From: a virus
Strand: one strand, 5' to 3'
DNA length: 25,125 nt
Virus record (IMG/VR): IMGVR_UViG_3300034198_006791
Location: 1-25,125 of that record
The notes under the pieces are model-generated. The model made no database searches, was not told the DNA's origin, and was given only the letters and a program-made list of their open reading frames with translations. Made by a program: the position numbers and the translations under genes. Positions 5,524 to 14,000 of the stretch are shown piece after piece; the stretch's first letter is position 1; every line of letters starts with the position of its first letter.

Positions 5524-5826
5524 TTAGTCAGCTAATTTAATCCGTGGTTTCCAATAGGTGTTAAAGATCCTCTCAGGTGTACCGAGCCTTGATTGCATTT
5601 GCCGAACTTCTTGAGCAGGATCTTTTGCTCTAATAAATAGACTGCTATCGACTGGAGCACCAGTAATCTTAGCTAAACTAAGGTCAAAGTTCTTAGCGGT
5701 ACGAAATCCATGACCGACTATTGAACGTGCAATAGGGTTTTGACCATCGTAATATCCAGGAGCAATGAGGGAACGAAGTTTGTCAAGTACTGATTTTTCC
5801 TTAGCTTTCTTTTTTGGTGTTGGCAT
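5524..5826 (-). CDS. Small basic phage protein, unknown function
   Basis: 100 residues. It has a Lys-rich N-terminus (PKKKAKEKS), then LRSLIAPGYYDGQNPIARSI, a middle with NFDLSLAKITGAP, and a C-terminal DPAQEVRQMQSRLGTPERIF and W-K-P-R. No domain is recognised. Its ATG overlaps the stop of the 466-aa gene by one base (TAATG), so the two are translationally coupled. The pair lies between two intrinsic terminators, which suggests a shared role. It may be a virion or assembly component, but nothing proves it. Confidence 0.7.
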   Translation of the reverse strand: MPTPKKKAKEKSVLDKLRSLIAPGYYDGQNPIARSIVGHGFRTAKNFDLSLAKITGAPVDSSLFIRAKDPAQEVRQMQSRLGTPERIFNTYWKPRIKLAD

Positions 5827-7226
5827 TAGTTAATTCCAAGTGATTCAGAGATGCCGAATTCTGGTACAGCAATTTTTAGATTTCCAATTTTTGCTGACCA
5901 GTTACCTCCGCGTTTCTTTGCTTGCTCAGATCGAATTCTACGTTTTTCAGCTTCTTGTTGTTGAAGTAGATAGTTTTTATAGCCATCTAAGGTTCCGTCA
6001 CCAAGCCCATCAGGTTGGACGACATCACCGACTACTGGAACTTCTCCTATAGCTGTGTCAGTTACCGTTCCAAAAGCACCTTTCATATCACCAGCTTGAG
6101 CGTCCTGAGCAGCAGCTATAATTCCCGCTCCAATACCTACAAAAGGTAGCACCGACCCAGTTGCACGTCGTAATTTAGACCCAACTTTGATGGAACCTCC
6201 ATCAGAGACAAACTCAAGATTATTCGATTTCCTTGGAACAAGCACAGAGCCTTCTGGAGGTTTTGTTGACGTAACAGGACCACCATTTTTTGCTTGAACA
6301 TCTGGGTGATATTCAGATAAATCACGTTGGTCAAACCCAGCATTCCACATATCGTCAATATTAATCCCATCACCACCCTGAGATCTAATGTAATCATACA
6401 TTGCAACTGGATTTTGACCCTGCCTTTCAAACTCGTTGAAATTCCAGTTAAGCATCTCCAAGGTGTCCTGTGGAATCAGTCTGGAGCTATTTCCAAGTAG
6501 GTTCGTCCCAAGAGCAATCGATACCCATGGGTTTAACGGGGATCCTTTCAGCCCACCTCTGGTAGGAAGATCAAAAGTACTTAATGCTGTTTCAGCCATA
6601 CCAGAGACCTTGTTTGCGGCTACACCCACATTGTCGCCTTCATAGGAAGTAATTGGACGATTTGGATTCTCTGCACTTCTTCCGGCTGCTTGATTAGCAC
6701 CAGCAATCTCAGCACTACCAGAAGCAACATTTTGAGGAGCGCCTCTAGCGGAAGCAGTGAAATGTCCGATATCAACCTTATGTCCGAGTCGTCTACTTAC
6801 CTCTTGATACTGTTTTTGAAGCTGACTCCAATCATAAGCTTCCAGTTTTTTCAGATCTTTTGCAGTGAATCCAAGATTAGCCATATCCCAAGCCTGTTGA
6901 AGCTCAGGGCTGAGAGCGTCTCGAATCTTCCTACCAATAATCTTACCTCGTTCGTTAAAGAAGCTTCGACCCAAAGTAACTTCAAGTTTCTTTAGTGCCT
7001 CTAATTTTGAAAGCTTTTGATCTACAATTAAATCATGCAGTTCACCGATTAATTGACCTGGATCATTGAACCTTTTTGGAATTAAACCAGCTCTTTGGTA
7101 CTGCCTAAAGACATTTAATTTGCCTTGAGGATCCGTTGTTGTATAAACACCTTCCTCAAGAATTCTAGTAAGTTCCCTTGATTGCTTGCTTCTGGCTCTA
7201 GTTTTAATATCTTGTCGTGTTGCCAT
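5826..7226 (-). CDS. 466-aa protein with His motif and glycine-rich hydrophobic segment, unknown function
   Basis: Residues 1-145 are charged and mostly helical. At 149-190, HKVDIGHFTASARG is followed by GANQAAG and ENPNRP. A D-x-G-H-F motif followed by Asn residues is reminiscent of His-Me finger (HNH-type) nucleases, with His155 as possible catalyst and Asn178 or Asn187 as partners. Residues about 356-402 (SVLPFVGIGAGIIAAA, then TAIGEVPVVGDVV) form a small, Gly/Ala-rich hydrophobic stretch of the kind seen in membrane-inserting or toxin-delivery regions. The C-terminus has a charged helix (QQQEAEKRRIRSEQAKKR). The ATG lies 7 bases after a terminator U-tract and lacks a ribosome site. It could be an ejected virion protein, a nuclease or an effector; none is established. 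Confidence 0.65.
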   Translation of the reverse strand: MATRQDIKTRARSKQSRELTRILEEGVYTTTDPQGKLNVFRQYQRAGLIPKRFNDPGQLIGELHDLIVDQKLSKLEALKKLEVTLGRSFFNERGKIIGRKIRDALSPELQQAWDMANLGFTAKDLKKLEAYDWSQLQKQYQEVSRRLGHKVDIGHFTASARGAPQNVASGSAEIAGANQAAGRSAENPNRPITSYEGDNVGVAANKVSGMAETALSTFDLPTRGGLKGSPLNPWVSIALGTNLLGNSSRLIPQDTLEMLNWNFNEFERQGQNPVAMYDYIRSQGGDGINIDDMWNAGFDQRDLSEYHPDVQAKNGGPVTSTKPPEGSVLVPRKSNNLEFVSDGGSIKVGSKLRRATGSVLPFVGIGAGIIAAAQDAQAGDMKGAFGTVTDTAIGEVPVVGDVVQPDGLGDGTLDGYKNYLLQQQEAEKRRIRSEQAKKRGGNWSAKIGNLKIAVPEFGISESLGIN

Positions 7227-7232
7227 TACGCA

Positions 7233-7259
7233 TAAAAAAACCGCCCCTTTCGGAGCGGC
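7233..7259 (-). terminator. Strong intrinsic terminator after the lysozyme gene
   Basis: On the minus strand a G/C-rich 7-bp stem (7241-7247 with 7252-7258, including one G-U pair) has a GAAA tetraloop and is followed at once by seven T residues (7234-7240). It lies 36 bases past the lysozyme stop and just before the ATG of the 466-aa gene, separating the lysis/packaging block from what follows. Confidence 0.88.
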
Positions 7260-7294
7260 TGTATTGTTTACGTGTACTTAAGTGGATAGATAAT

Positions 7295-7912
7295 TTAGGT
7301 TGGTATCCACTTCTTTGTAGCAGCGTTCCATGTCACTGGTTTGCCTTTAAGAACAGCCTTGGTTCCATCCTTGCGGCTATAATTATTAGCTAAAGTGCTG
7401 TTAACTGGTGAAGCATATGGTTGCAACGCAAGTCGTGCTTCTGCTTCTCTACGCCTCTTTAAACCTTCATGTAGACTGCTGCCAGGTTCATCATATAGAA
7501 GTAAAGCTTTAGCTACTTGATAGTGATCTCCAGATTTAATTGCTTTGGTAATAGTGTTGAAATTATTACCACCAAAGAAATTAGGGCCTACGTTGAAGGC
7601 AAAGGAGAGAACAGCAGCCTGAGCATTAGGGTTCAGTTTTTTAAAACCTTGATCCTTAAATACGTTAGAACCATGTTCAATAATTTTCTTTGTTAACAGG
7701 GCCTCGGCATCTTGTCGAGAGATTTGTGCATTTTGTTTTACTGGACGGTTCTGTGCATCAAACTTGAAGCCATAACCGTAAGTATAGGTGTTATCATTTT
7801 CTGGACTGGGATAAGCATGTTCCTTAAATGATTCAAACTCACGAAGCAGAGAACGTAAACCTTTATCGTTAAAACTAACACCAGTAGGGAGTACTGTACC
7901 AAAGTTAGGCAT
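7295..7912 (-). CDS. Endolysin, GH24 (T4-type) lysozyme
   Basis: 205 residues. The catalytic core is residues about 17-165. EFESFKEHAY (25-34) supplies Glu27, equivalent to the T4 lysozyme general acid. TYTYGYGF (42-49) supplies Thr44, equivalent to T4 Thr26, and NPNAQAAVLSFAFNVG (94-109) matches the conserved second-lobe helix. It cleaves the glycan strands of peptidoglycan at lysis. There is no signal peptide, so it should need a holin. The usual Asp two residues after the Tyr is Ser36 here, with a two-residue insertion; Glu38 or Asp40 may replace it. A C-terminal tail (about 180-205, V-T-W ending KKWIP) may be a small wall-binding or folding module. The ATG has GGAG 7 bases upstream and overlaps the 83-aa gene by 8 bases. 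Confidence 0.9.
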   Translation of the reverse strand: MPNFGTVLPTGVSFNDKGLRSLLREFESFKEHAYPSPENDNTYTYGYGFKFDAQNRPVKQNAQISRQDAEALLTKKIIEHGSNVFKDQGFKKLNPNAQAAVLSFAFNVGPNFFGGNNFNTITKAIKSGDHYQVAKALLLYDEPGSSLHEGLKRRREAEARLALQPYASPVNSTLANNYSRKDGTKAVLKGKPVTWNAATKKWIPT

Positions 7913-8156
7913 ATTTCACTCCAGTACGCGGCCTACGACGGTTTGTAGATGCCTTTTCAAGCTTTCCAGTGTTAGGGCCAGTGTGAGAGGCATCTAAGCC
8001 GTCACCATTGCCATATGTTCCAAGATCCCTATTTAACCCATTAGCATCGGTTCGGATCTTTAAACCTTTTCTAGTTTTGTTGTAACGTGCCTGCTGCTTT
8101 AACCTACGTTTGTTGGCATCAGGATTAGCTTTGTAGTATTCTGATGTTCTCATCAT
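7905..8156 (-). CDS. Small basic protein, conserved in T7-like marine phages
   Basis: 83 residues. It opens MMRTSEYYKANPDANKRR, then a long basic helix (QQARYNKTRKGLKIR), then LGTYGNGDGLDASHTG, and ends with SxNRRRP-type residues. From memory, small phage proteins with a basic helix, G-(T/N)-Y-G-N-G-D-G-x-D-x-(S/D)-H and a final S-x-NR occur next to small terminase or lysis genes in many T7-like phages. They are sometimes labelled HNH-like without experimental support. A nucleic-acid-binding role in packaging or assembly is inferred from the charge and position. It overlaps the lysozyme gene by 8 bases and starts 8 bases after the small terminase. Confidence 0.68.
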   Translation of the reverse strand: MMRTSEYYKANPDANKRRLKQQARYNKTRKGLKIRTDANGLNRDLGTYGNGDGLDASHTGPNTGKLEKASTNRRRPRTGVKYA

Positions 8157-8164
8157 GCGTTGTA

Positions 8165-8410
8165 TCAGTATTTACCGTACAATCTTGTTTTAACTAACTC
8201 AGGATCAATTTTGGGGATAACAGTAGCAAGTTTATCTAATGGGTTACCATCGTAGGCAACTCCAGAGATATCATTTTTTGCAAGCCAATCAGCCGCAGCT
8301 TTTAGATCAGCAGTAGATGCTTCACCGGATTTAATCCGATTAAGGAACTCCTGAGTGACAATATTGTGGAGTTCATTAAACATGTCCTCCGTTGCTTTTT
8401 TCTTAACCAC
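8165..8410 (-). CDS. terS: Small terminase subunit (T7 gp18-like)
   Basis: 81 residues, similar in size to T7 gp18 (89). It has an N-terminal helix (EDMFNELHNIVTQEFLNRI), then KSGEASTADLKAAADWLAKNDISGVA, which matches the S/E-A-x-x-D-L-x-A-A-x-x-(F/W)-L-x-x-N-x-I core of small-terminase proteins in T7-like phages. It should recognise the concatemer and load TerL. The gene overlaps the preceding membrane-protein gene by 8 bases. As in T7, it is separated from terL by other genes. Confidence 0.82.
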   Translation of the reverse strand: MVKKKATEDMFNELHNIVTQEFLNRIKSGEASTADLKAAADWLAKNDISGVAYDGNPLDKLATVIPKIDPELVKTRLYGKY

Positions 8411-8660
8411 TTCTCAGCACAATCTGATCTAGTTTGTTTTCAATGCGGATCATGTGATCCTCCATTTTTCTAAGTGCAGTTGAAAGCTCCTCTCGTTGAA
8501 CATACTTTTCAGCAACTCTCAACTCAATCTGAGTAATTTTTTCTTCGATAACGTTCATACGTGAAGACGCTTTACCACTGACACTAATTACTCCCCCTGC
8601 GATGCCAATAACAAGAGTAAAGACTCCTGTTATGATTGCTTCTAACATTATGTGTACCAT
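8403..8660 (-). CDS. Membrane-anchored coiled-coil protein, possible holin or spanin-like
   Basis: 85 residues with one N-terminal membrane segment (about 6-29, LEAIITGVFTLVIGIAGGVISV) followed by a long coiled coil (about 34-82: IEEKITQIELRVAEKYVQREEL, then LRKMEDHMIRIENKLDQIV). A single transmembrane helix plus coiled coil fits a class III-type holin, an XhlA-like accessory protein or an inner-membrane spanin. The position between the C39-like peptidase and terS, near the lysozyme, supports a lysis role. In T7 the holin (gp17.5) also lies next to gp18. An alternative start at Met5 lacks a better ribosome site. Confidence 0.6.
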   Translation of the reverse strand: MVHIMLEAIITGVFTLVIGIAGGVISVSGKASSRMNVIEEKITQIELRVAEKYVQREELSTALRKMEDHMIRIENKLDQIVLRSG

Positions 8661-8672
8661 AATTAAAAGATA

Positions 8673-9221
8673 CTATTGAGCAGGTCGAAATGTCATATAC
8701 CAGCCGGTATTAGGTCCATCTACTTCCCACCTTCTTAACCAATTAGCCCAACTATACCTTACAGCACTACCACCAGATCCAACCTTTACATATCCACCGT
8801 TAATATTATCCAATTCACCGTAGGGATCGTTGAAGACTCCACTGTTACCATCTTCTCCAATGCAGAGCATCCAATGACCATTTCCGGTGGGTTTTGACGA
8901 TGGACCTTTATGAAGTATTCCGGTAGCTACTGGAAACTTATTGGAAATCTCAGAGAGGAGTTTTTGTTTGTTACCATCTTGCCGATACTGGGCAACAACT
9001 CCGTATTCTCGGCAAGCAAGTATTTGAGATAAATACGAAGTCGTATCTCCATATTTAAAAACAGTTCTTAAATAGTCGTCGTCTGCATTACTACCTTTTA
9101 AAGAGTCAGGTTTAAGATACTTAACGGCCATAGCACAGGTTGAGCTAAAGCACATTCGATATCCGTGATCAGTCCTGCTATCAGTTTGAAGGTAGTACTG
9201 CTTAACTGGAAGCAGTACCAT
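8673..9221 (-). CDS. C39-like papain-fold cysteine peptidase
   Basis: 182 residues. Gln12 is a candidate oxyanion residue. MCFSSTCAMAVKYL (23-36) aligns with the C-G-P-A-x-x-A-M helix of C39-type peptidases, with Cys24 as nucleophile. GNGHWMLCIGED (113-124) gives catalytic His116, and VFNDPYGE (129-136) gives Asp132. The complete Cys/His/Asp set suggests an active enzyme. C39-like domains cut peptides, and some are found in phage lysins that attack peptidoglycan cross-links. It lies between two small membrane proteins in the lysis region, so a wall-peptide or envelope role is inferred. Processing of a phage or host protein is the alternative. No signal peptide is seen. Confidence 0.72.
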   Translation of the reverse strand: MVLLPVKQYYLQTDSRTDHGYRMCFSSTCAMAVKYLKPDSLKGSNADDDYLRTVFKYGDTTSYLSQILACREYGVVAQYRQDGNKQKLLSEISNKFPVATGILHKGPSSKPTGNGHWMLCIGEDGNSGVFNDPYGELDNINGGYVKVGSGGSAVRYSWANWLRRWEVDGPNTGWYMTFRPAQ

Positions 9222-9224
9222 ACC

Positions 9225-9428
9225 TCATTCCTTCATACCCTTCACAGCCCTACGAATTCGATCGTCTTCAGATCGATACGGGGCAAGGTACCTAGCCACT
9301 TTAACAATGACTTGGGCAACAGTGTTAGAGCGAATCCTTTTATTGAGACCGATATATTCAGATGCAATGAAAAGCGCAAAAAATGCAAGCGTCTCATACG
9401 ACACTTTAATACCAAACAAAGTAATCAT
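9225..9428 (-). CDS. Small single-pass membrane protein, possible holin
   Basis: 67 residues. Residues about 11-27 (ETLAFFALFIASEYIGL) form a hydrophobic helix, followed by a basic segment (NKRIRSNT), an amphipathic helix (AQVIVKVARYLAP) and a charged tail. Similar proteins with F-A-x-F-x-A-S-E-x-I-G are common in cyanophages, from memory, with no proven function. Size, topology and position 3 bases from the C39-like gene make it a holin candidate, competing with the 85-aa protein. Its stop lies just before the C39-like ATG, so the two are probably co-translated. Confidence 0.6.
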   Translation of the reverse strand: MITLFGIKVSYETLAFFALFIASEYIGLNKRIRSNTVAQVIVKVARYLAPYRSEDDRIRRAVKGMKE

Positions 9429-9445
9429 ATACAGTAGTGGATAGT

Positions 9446-9868
9446 TTAAATAGAAAGTGTAGCCTTAATCTCTTCTGGGCTGTTAGCTGCATCTATATTA
9501 GTTTGAATCCGAGAGTATCGGTCCCTAATCTCCTGACGTTTAGCTTCTACATCAGTGAGGGACTGACCTGGAATTTTCTTGGCAATAATCTCATCTAATG
9601 GTGCAAACTCTTCAGATCGCTTTTGACGACGAATGTTGTGGCCAATAGACTTGCATTTATCCAAGTCATGGTTGATACATCGATCACCTTTAACCCAAGC
9701 GTCACGGAAAGTACGATCTTGTGGAATTAGATCGGAGTCAATAAATTCATATTTTAAACCAACTGGAACATCTTTCTTTGCAATTTGCTCAATTGAAAGT
9801 TCATCAGTTGGGATAATGATAGCTACTCCACCTTGAGGGGTAGAGTAGATGATGCGTTTAGTAGTCAT
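9446..9868 (-). CDS. Fibre-adjacent hypothetical protein with FRDAW motif
   Basis: 140 residues. The N-terminal half is a beta-rich module (RIIYSTPQGGVAIIIP) ending in DRTFRDAWVKGD (51-62). The second half is helical: CINHDLDKCKSIGHNIRRQKR, then LDEIIAK and a final QTNIDAANSPEEIKATL. Phage proteins with a D-R-T-F-R-D-A-W core followed by a helical K/R-rich region are widespread, often next to tail-fibre genes, and have no proven function. A structural or fibre-assembly role is a guess from position. It starts 5 bases after the fibre stop. Confidence 0.68.
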   Translation of the reverse strand: MTTKRIIYSTPQGGVAIIIPTDELSIEQIAKKDVPVGLKYEFIDSDLIPQDRTFRDAWVKGDRCINHDLDKCKSIGHNIRRQKRSEEFAPLDEIIAKKIPGQSLTDVEAKRQEIRDRYSRIQTNIDAANSPEEIKATLSI

Positions 9869-9873
9869 AGCTA

Positions 9874-11034
9874 TTATCGGAAAAAGGAAGCAAATACACC
9901 TTGCGGATCTACAAATGTTCCACCTCCGGCCTCGTTAAGGCAAACAATTCTACAGCTACTAGCAGTAATACCCGAATAAGTATTAGTTGTCCCTGACCCA
10001 GCTCTCATGAGCATTGCGTAACCAGTAGCTGCCGCCATGTAAGTGTTTGTTAACGCTACAGCATAATTTGCGTCAGTCAACGAGGTAGTAAAGTTTACAG
10101 TGTAATCACCGACCCCGTTGTCTGTTATGCTGCTAACATTTAGGTTACCTCTAATAGAGATCGTACCAGTCCCGTTGAAGTTGACCCAAGCCTTTGCTCC
10201 TGCATTTGAGGCAACAAACGCAGTCGTTGCAATCTGAGTTGTGTTGGTACCAGCGGAAGCAGTTGGGGCAGTTGGCGTACCAGTTAAAGCAGGGGAAGCT
10301 AGAGGCGCATAGGATGTAGCTACAAACGCAGTAGTGGCTAATTGCGTCGTATTCGTACCTGCTGCTGCGGTAGGAGCTGCAGGGGTACCAGTAAACGTAG
10401 GAGATGCTAAAGGAGCATAACCTGCAATGGTTGAGCCAGCGACAGTCGTAATAGACCCTGTGAACGTGCCACCAGCCTTAGGCATTGCAGCATTAGCAGT
10501 TGTCTGCGCTGAGGTGGCAAGAGACGATGCAGTGTTGGCTGTGGTGTTTGCTGTATTAGCAGTAGTATTTGCTGAGTTTGCAGTACTTAACGCGCTATTA
10601 GCCGTGGCAGCGATGCCATTTGCAGTCGTCTCCGCATTTGTTGCAGTGGTAATTGCTGTAGCTGAGTTAGACAAAGCTAAGTTGGCAGTAGCAGCAACAA
10701 TAGAGTTATCGAGGCTAGTTACATAGTTCTCTGTTTCTTGTGAAACATAAAGAGATTGCAGAGCATTCTCATTTAAATCCTGAGCCCTAATTGTAGACCC
10801 TGCGTAAAACTCACGGCGTACAGTGTCAGTGTCAGTATCTCGATAAATTTTAATTTGAGCACCATTGGCTGGAGCAGTATTAAATTGAACCGACGTAGCA
10901 CTAGCAAAAGTGAATGCAGTGGTAAGTGAACCATTGACAGACACTTTGACATCAACTAAGTCTAAATATGGAAAAGTAAAAGAGTAGGTAGTGGTAGATC
11001 CATTACCTGTGTAACTATTGGAAGTAACAGCCAT
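9874..11034 (-). CDS. Tail fibre protein (T7 gp17-like N-terminus)
   Basis: 386 residues, shorter than T7 gp17 (553). Residues 1-110 match the T7 fibre attachment domain: the opening Y-T-G-N-G-S-T-T-T-Y-S-F-T-F-P, VKVSVNG, the IKIYRDTDTDTVRREF strand and the closing DLNENALQSLYVSQETENY. Residues about 112-185 are an Ala/Thr/Asn repeat region (TANxA units) that could form a thin trimeric shaft. Two 36-residue repeats follow (206-241 and 242-277), of a kind common in phage fibres. Residues 280-386 form a beta-rich tip (AKAWVNFNGTGTISI), probably the receptor-binding part. The fibre attaches to the nozzle and selects the host. Confidence 0.92.
   Translation of the reverse strand: MAVTSNSYTGNGSTTTYSFTFPYLDLVDVKVSVNGSLTTAFTFASATSVQFNTAPANGAQIKIYRDTDTDTVRREFYAGSTIRAQDLNENALQSLYVSQETENYVTSLDNSIVAATANLALSNSATAITTATNAETTANGIAATANSALSTANSANTTANTANTTANTASSLATSAQTTANAAMPKAGGTFTGSITTVAGSTIAGYAPLASPTFTGTPAAPTAAAGTNTTQLATTAFVATSYAPLASPALTGTPTAPTASAGTNTTQIATTAFVASNAGAKAWVNFNGTGTISIRGNLNVSSITDNGVGDYTVNFTTSLTDANYAVALTNTYMAAATGYAMLMRAGSGTTNTYSGITASSCRIVCLNEAGGGTFVDPQGVFASFFR
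10204..10419 (-). repeat. Tandem 108-bp repeat inside the fibre gene
   Basis: Two adjacent 108-bp units (10312-10419 and 10204-10311) each encode 36 residues starting YAPLASP, then TGTP, GTNTT and ATTAFVA. The proteins are nearly identical, but many third-codon positions differ, which shows an old duplication kept by selection rather than a recent slip. Fibres commonly vary in repeat number, and this may affect reach. Confidence 0.85.
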
Positions 11035-11062
11035 AGTGTTAGTAGTTTATTTGGCTGGTGGA

Positions 11063-14000
11063 TTACTTGTTTTGCATGGTTAATGGGGATACAGTCCCGC
11101 CCTTATTCATTTCATCAGAGAGAACAGTGCGATATTCCTGCTCACGGATATCCCCGTAATTGGACAATTGTATTTCAGCCATGCGTTTTGCCATCCTTAA
11201 GGCATCATCAACTTGGTAGTGGATATTCCGCCATTTTGTAGCATCAACTTCACCACTAGATCTGGCTCTCCTTACTTCTTCCCTAAACTTAGGGCCAGAG
11301 ACTTCTTTCATAATGGTATCCAACTCTTGACGGAAATATGGATTCTCACCAATCAATTTAAATAATTCAGCCCTAGTTTTTGGATCGTAGTCAACACCAC
11401 CTTTTGAAGATGTCATAAATGTGGGGCGACCATCATACTCAATATCCATGAGGAATTTTGCGTATTTGTTTGTAGTTCCGTTTGATTTGAACGGCATAAC
11501 TGCATTCCACGCCCTAGCCCAGAAAGTCTCTCCTCCGTTAATCTTCTCACCCGTTAACCAGTTAGTCTTGTAAGGAAGGCTGCCTTTAGGATCAATAACA
11601 TCTAAATAATTGTTCCTGTTTCTAAGAAGCTGATTGAAGTCCATATCAAGCTCTCTCAGCGAAGGTGACATTATACGTCCAATCTCAGCACGAAGGCCAC
11701 CAAGAGGAGCAAGGTTATTACTAAAGGAAGCAGCCCAACGGTTAGCAGCAGCGGGGTTACCACGCAAAATATCAAAAACAGGTTCTACACCAGCAAGTGG
11801 AGACTTACCAGTTAAAGTAGTGCTAAGCACAAATCCAAATTTCTGAAACATGATACTAAGATCACGAGGATCTAAAGTATCAAAATGATCCATAGTTGTA
11901 GCTACTGCAGCGATCCAATCAGAAATAGGACCAAGGCCATCGTAGCTGTACCACTTACCGTCATTAGCGAGGTATGACCTAGGCTTCCATCCAACACTTT
12001 CCCTGGTCTTCTGACGCTCTTTATCAAAGACTCCATCACCAGTAAGCCGATCATTCATAAACATGAATCCAGCAATACTGACTACAGTAGTTCCAATGGC
12101 TTTACGACCTAGAGCCTCAGCTCTAACCATATCAAATTTAGCCTTAGCATAGGCATCAAACTCGATACCCTTACTAGTTAAAACCTGTCTAATTTCATCT
12201 GGAGTGAAAAGGTCAGCAGACTTATAGGATAAATCGTTGTACTCTCTTAAAAAGACAGACACAGGTGAAAATTTATCCACCATAGCAATCATGTTAATTG
12301 AAGTACGTGGAAACATCATGAATGGACGTATGACTGGAATCTTTTGAATCAGACTACTGAGAGCCCTTGCTCCTTCCATATCAAGGTTCATAGATATCTC
12401 ACGACTAGCAAAATCGATTGCCTTGTCTGTAATCATTTCCCCGTTACCAAACATTTGACGATAAATATCATCCTCAGCTTGCCTCAGTGTTTTACCGTTA
12501 AGGTCTTCTCCACCAGAAATAAACCTTTCATACGTCCTAAAGCGTGCTTCAGCGTTTGCAATAACAGCCCTTGTAAACCCATCAGTTGCTGAAAGAGCAT
12601 TAGTGCCTAAACGTAAAAGTGGATGATTTGCCATATCATCAATATTTTTGGCAAATTCATATAAAATTGAAGGGCCGTCGTTGCCCTCACGTTCCGCAGC
12701 ATCAGCGTATTCTTTTAAAACTTCCCAGGTTTGATCATTCTTGATTGCTAGGTCATCTCGGATAATGTAACTGACACTAGTTGGATCTTGAGATGCCTTT
12801 CTGAAAACAAGTGACATATGAGCAAGACCTTTCTGGAGGGTATCACCAAATGCAGAGTAGGTAAACCACGCTCTCTTTACCGTATCCATATCACCACGCA
12901 TTGCCGCCCCAGCAATAGCGGTAACTGGTTTGAGAAGAAGTAGCGAAGCGTTTCCCCAGAATGCTTTGGCAGTAGTTCCAGCAGCAGACAAGGTGGAGTT
13001 AAAAATGTTTGCCCATGCACCTTGAATGATAACATTAGGGATGTCAGGTTGGGAATCAATAAAAGCTTTTCCAACATTAGTTAAACTTTCTGCTGCAAAA
13101 TTATTTAACTTACTAAGAGTATCTACGTTTCCATCAGTAAGTTCCCATGCAAGTAACAGTGGCTTAAGAAACTCTGGCCTTTCCTTTGATAATTCCCTAA
13201 GTTGGTTTACAGAATTCTTAGTCTTACCAAGAAGCTCTGCCATGTACTGCTTTTTCTGGTTAAGGATATTTTTCTCAAGTTCTTTAGCATCTTGACCAAG
13301 GTTCTGAATCCTTTTCCAGATATTCATGTTGGCAAGCCCACGACCTCGGAGATATGAGGAAATTCCTCTTTCAACCATGAGGAATTCCATCATGTCCAAG
13401 ATCTGCTCTTGAGTTCGTTCAGAAGCATCTGTGCCTTCCATTAAGCGTGAAGCTTCTGCAGTATCGGAAAGCTGCCCAGCCTTCTGTGTAGAGGCTAGAC
13501 CGGAAGCCCTTAGGCTCGATTCTGTATAGTCACGGAGAATTTCTTTTGTAAATTTAGTGACAGCTCCAACACCACGTTCACCTAGGTAGCGAATTTCATT
13601 GCCAAACTCTGTAGTGGATTCAGTTTGGAAGGGAGCAAGCTCTTGCTTCATTTCATCCACACTCATCCGTGAGTTATACCAACGAGCAGCAAGCTCATCA
13701 GTAGACTGCATCAGATCATCGTAGGTAAACTTCTTAGCACCTAGAAGTAAATCAAACTTACCAGCATCATTGATCTGCTGCTCAACACCACGAACAATGG
13801 CCCGTGATTCAGCATTATCTGCATCTAGACCGTACTTCAGGGCAGGCTCACTGATGAAATTACGAAGGCGACCAAAGCTCGTACCAGTGTTGGATTGAAC
13901 CCTTGCAGCGTCACCAATGGCACCAATAGCACCTTCAGGGTCGGTACGACGAATACCAGAAGAAGGTGAATCAGGTACATCATGAATACCAACAACAGGT

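Noticed and set aside
10427-10726. Plus-strand frame opposite the fibre shaft
   Set aside because: An Ala/Val-only product caused by the repetitive Ala/Thr/Asn codons of the fibre gene on the other strand.
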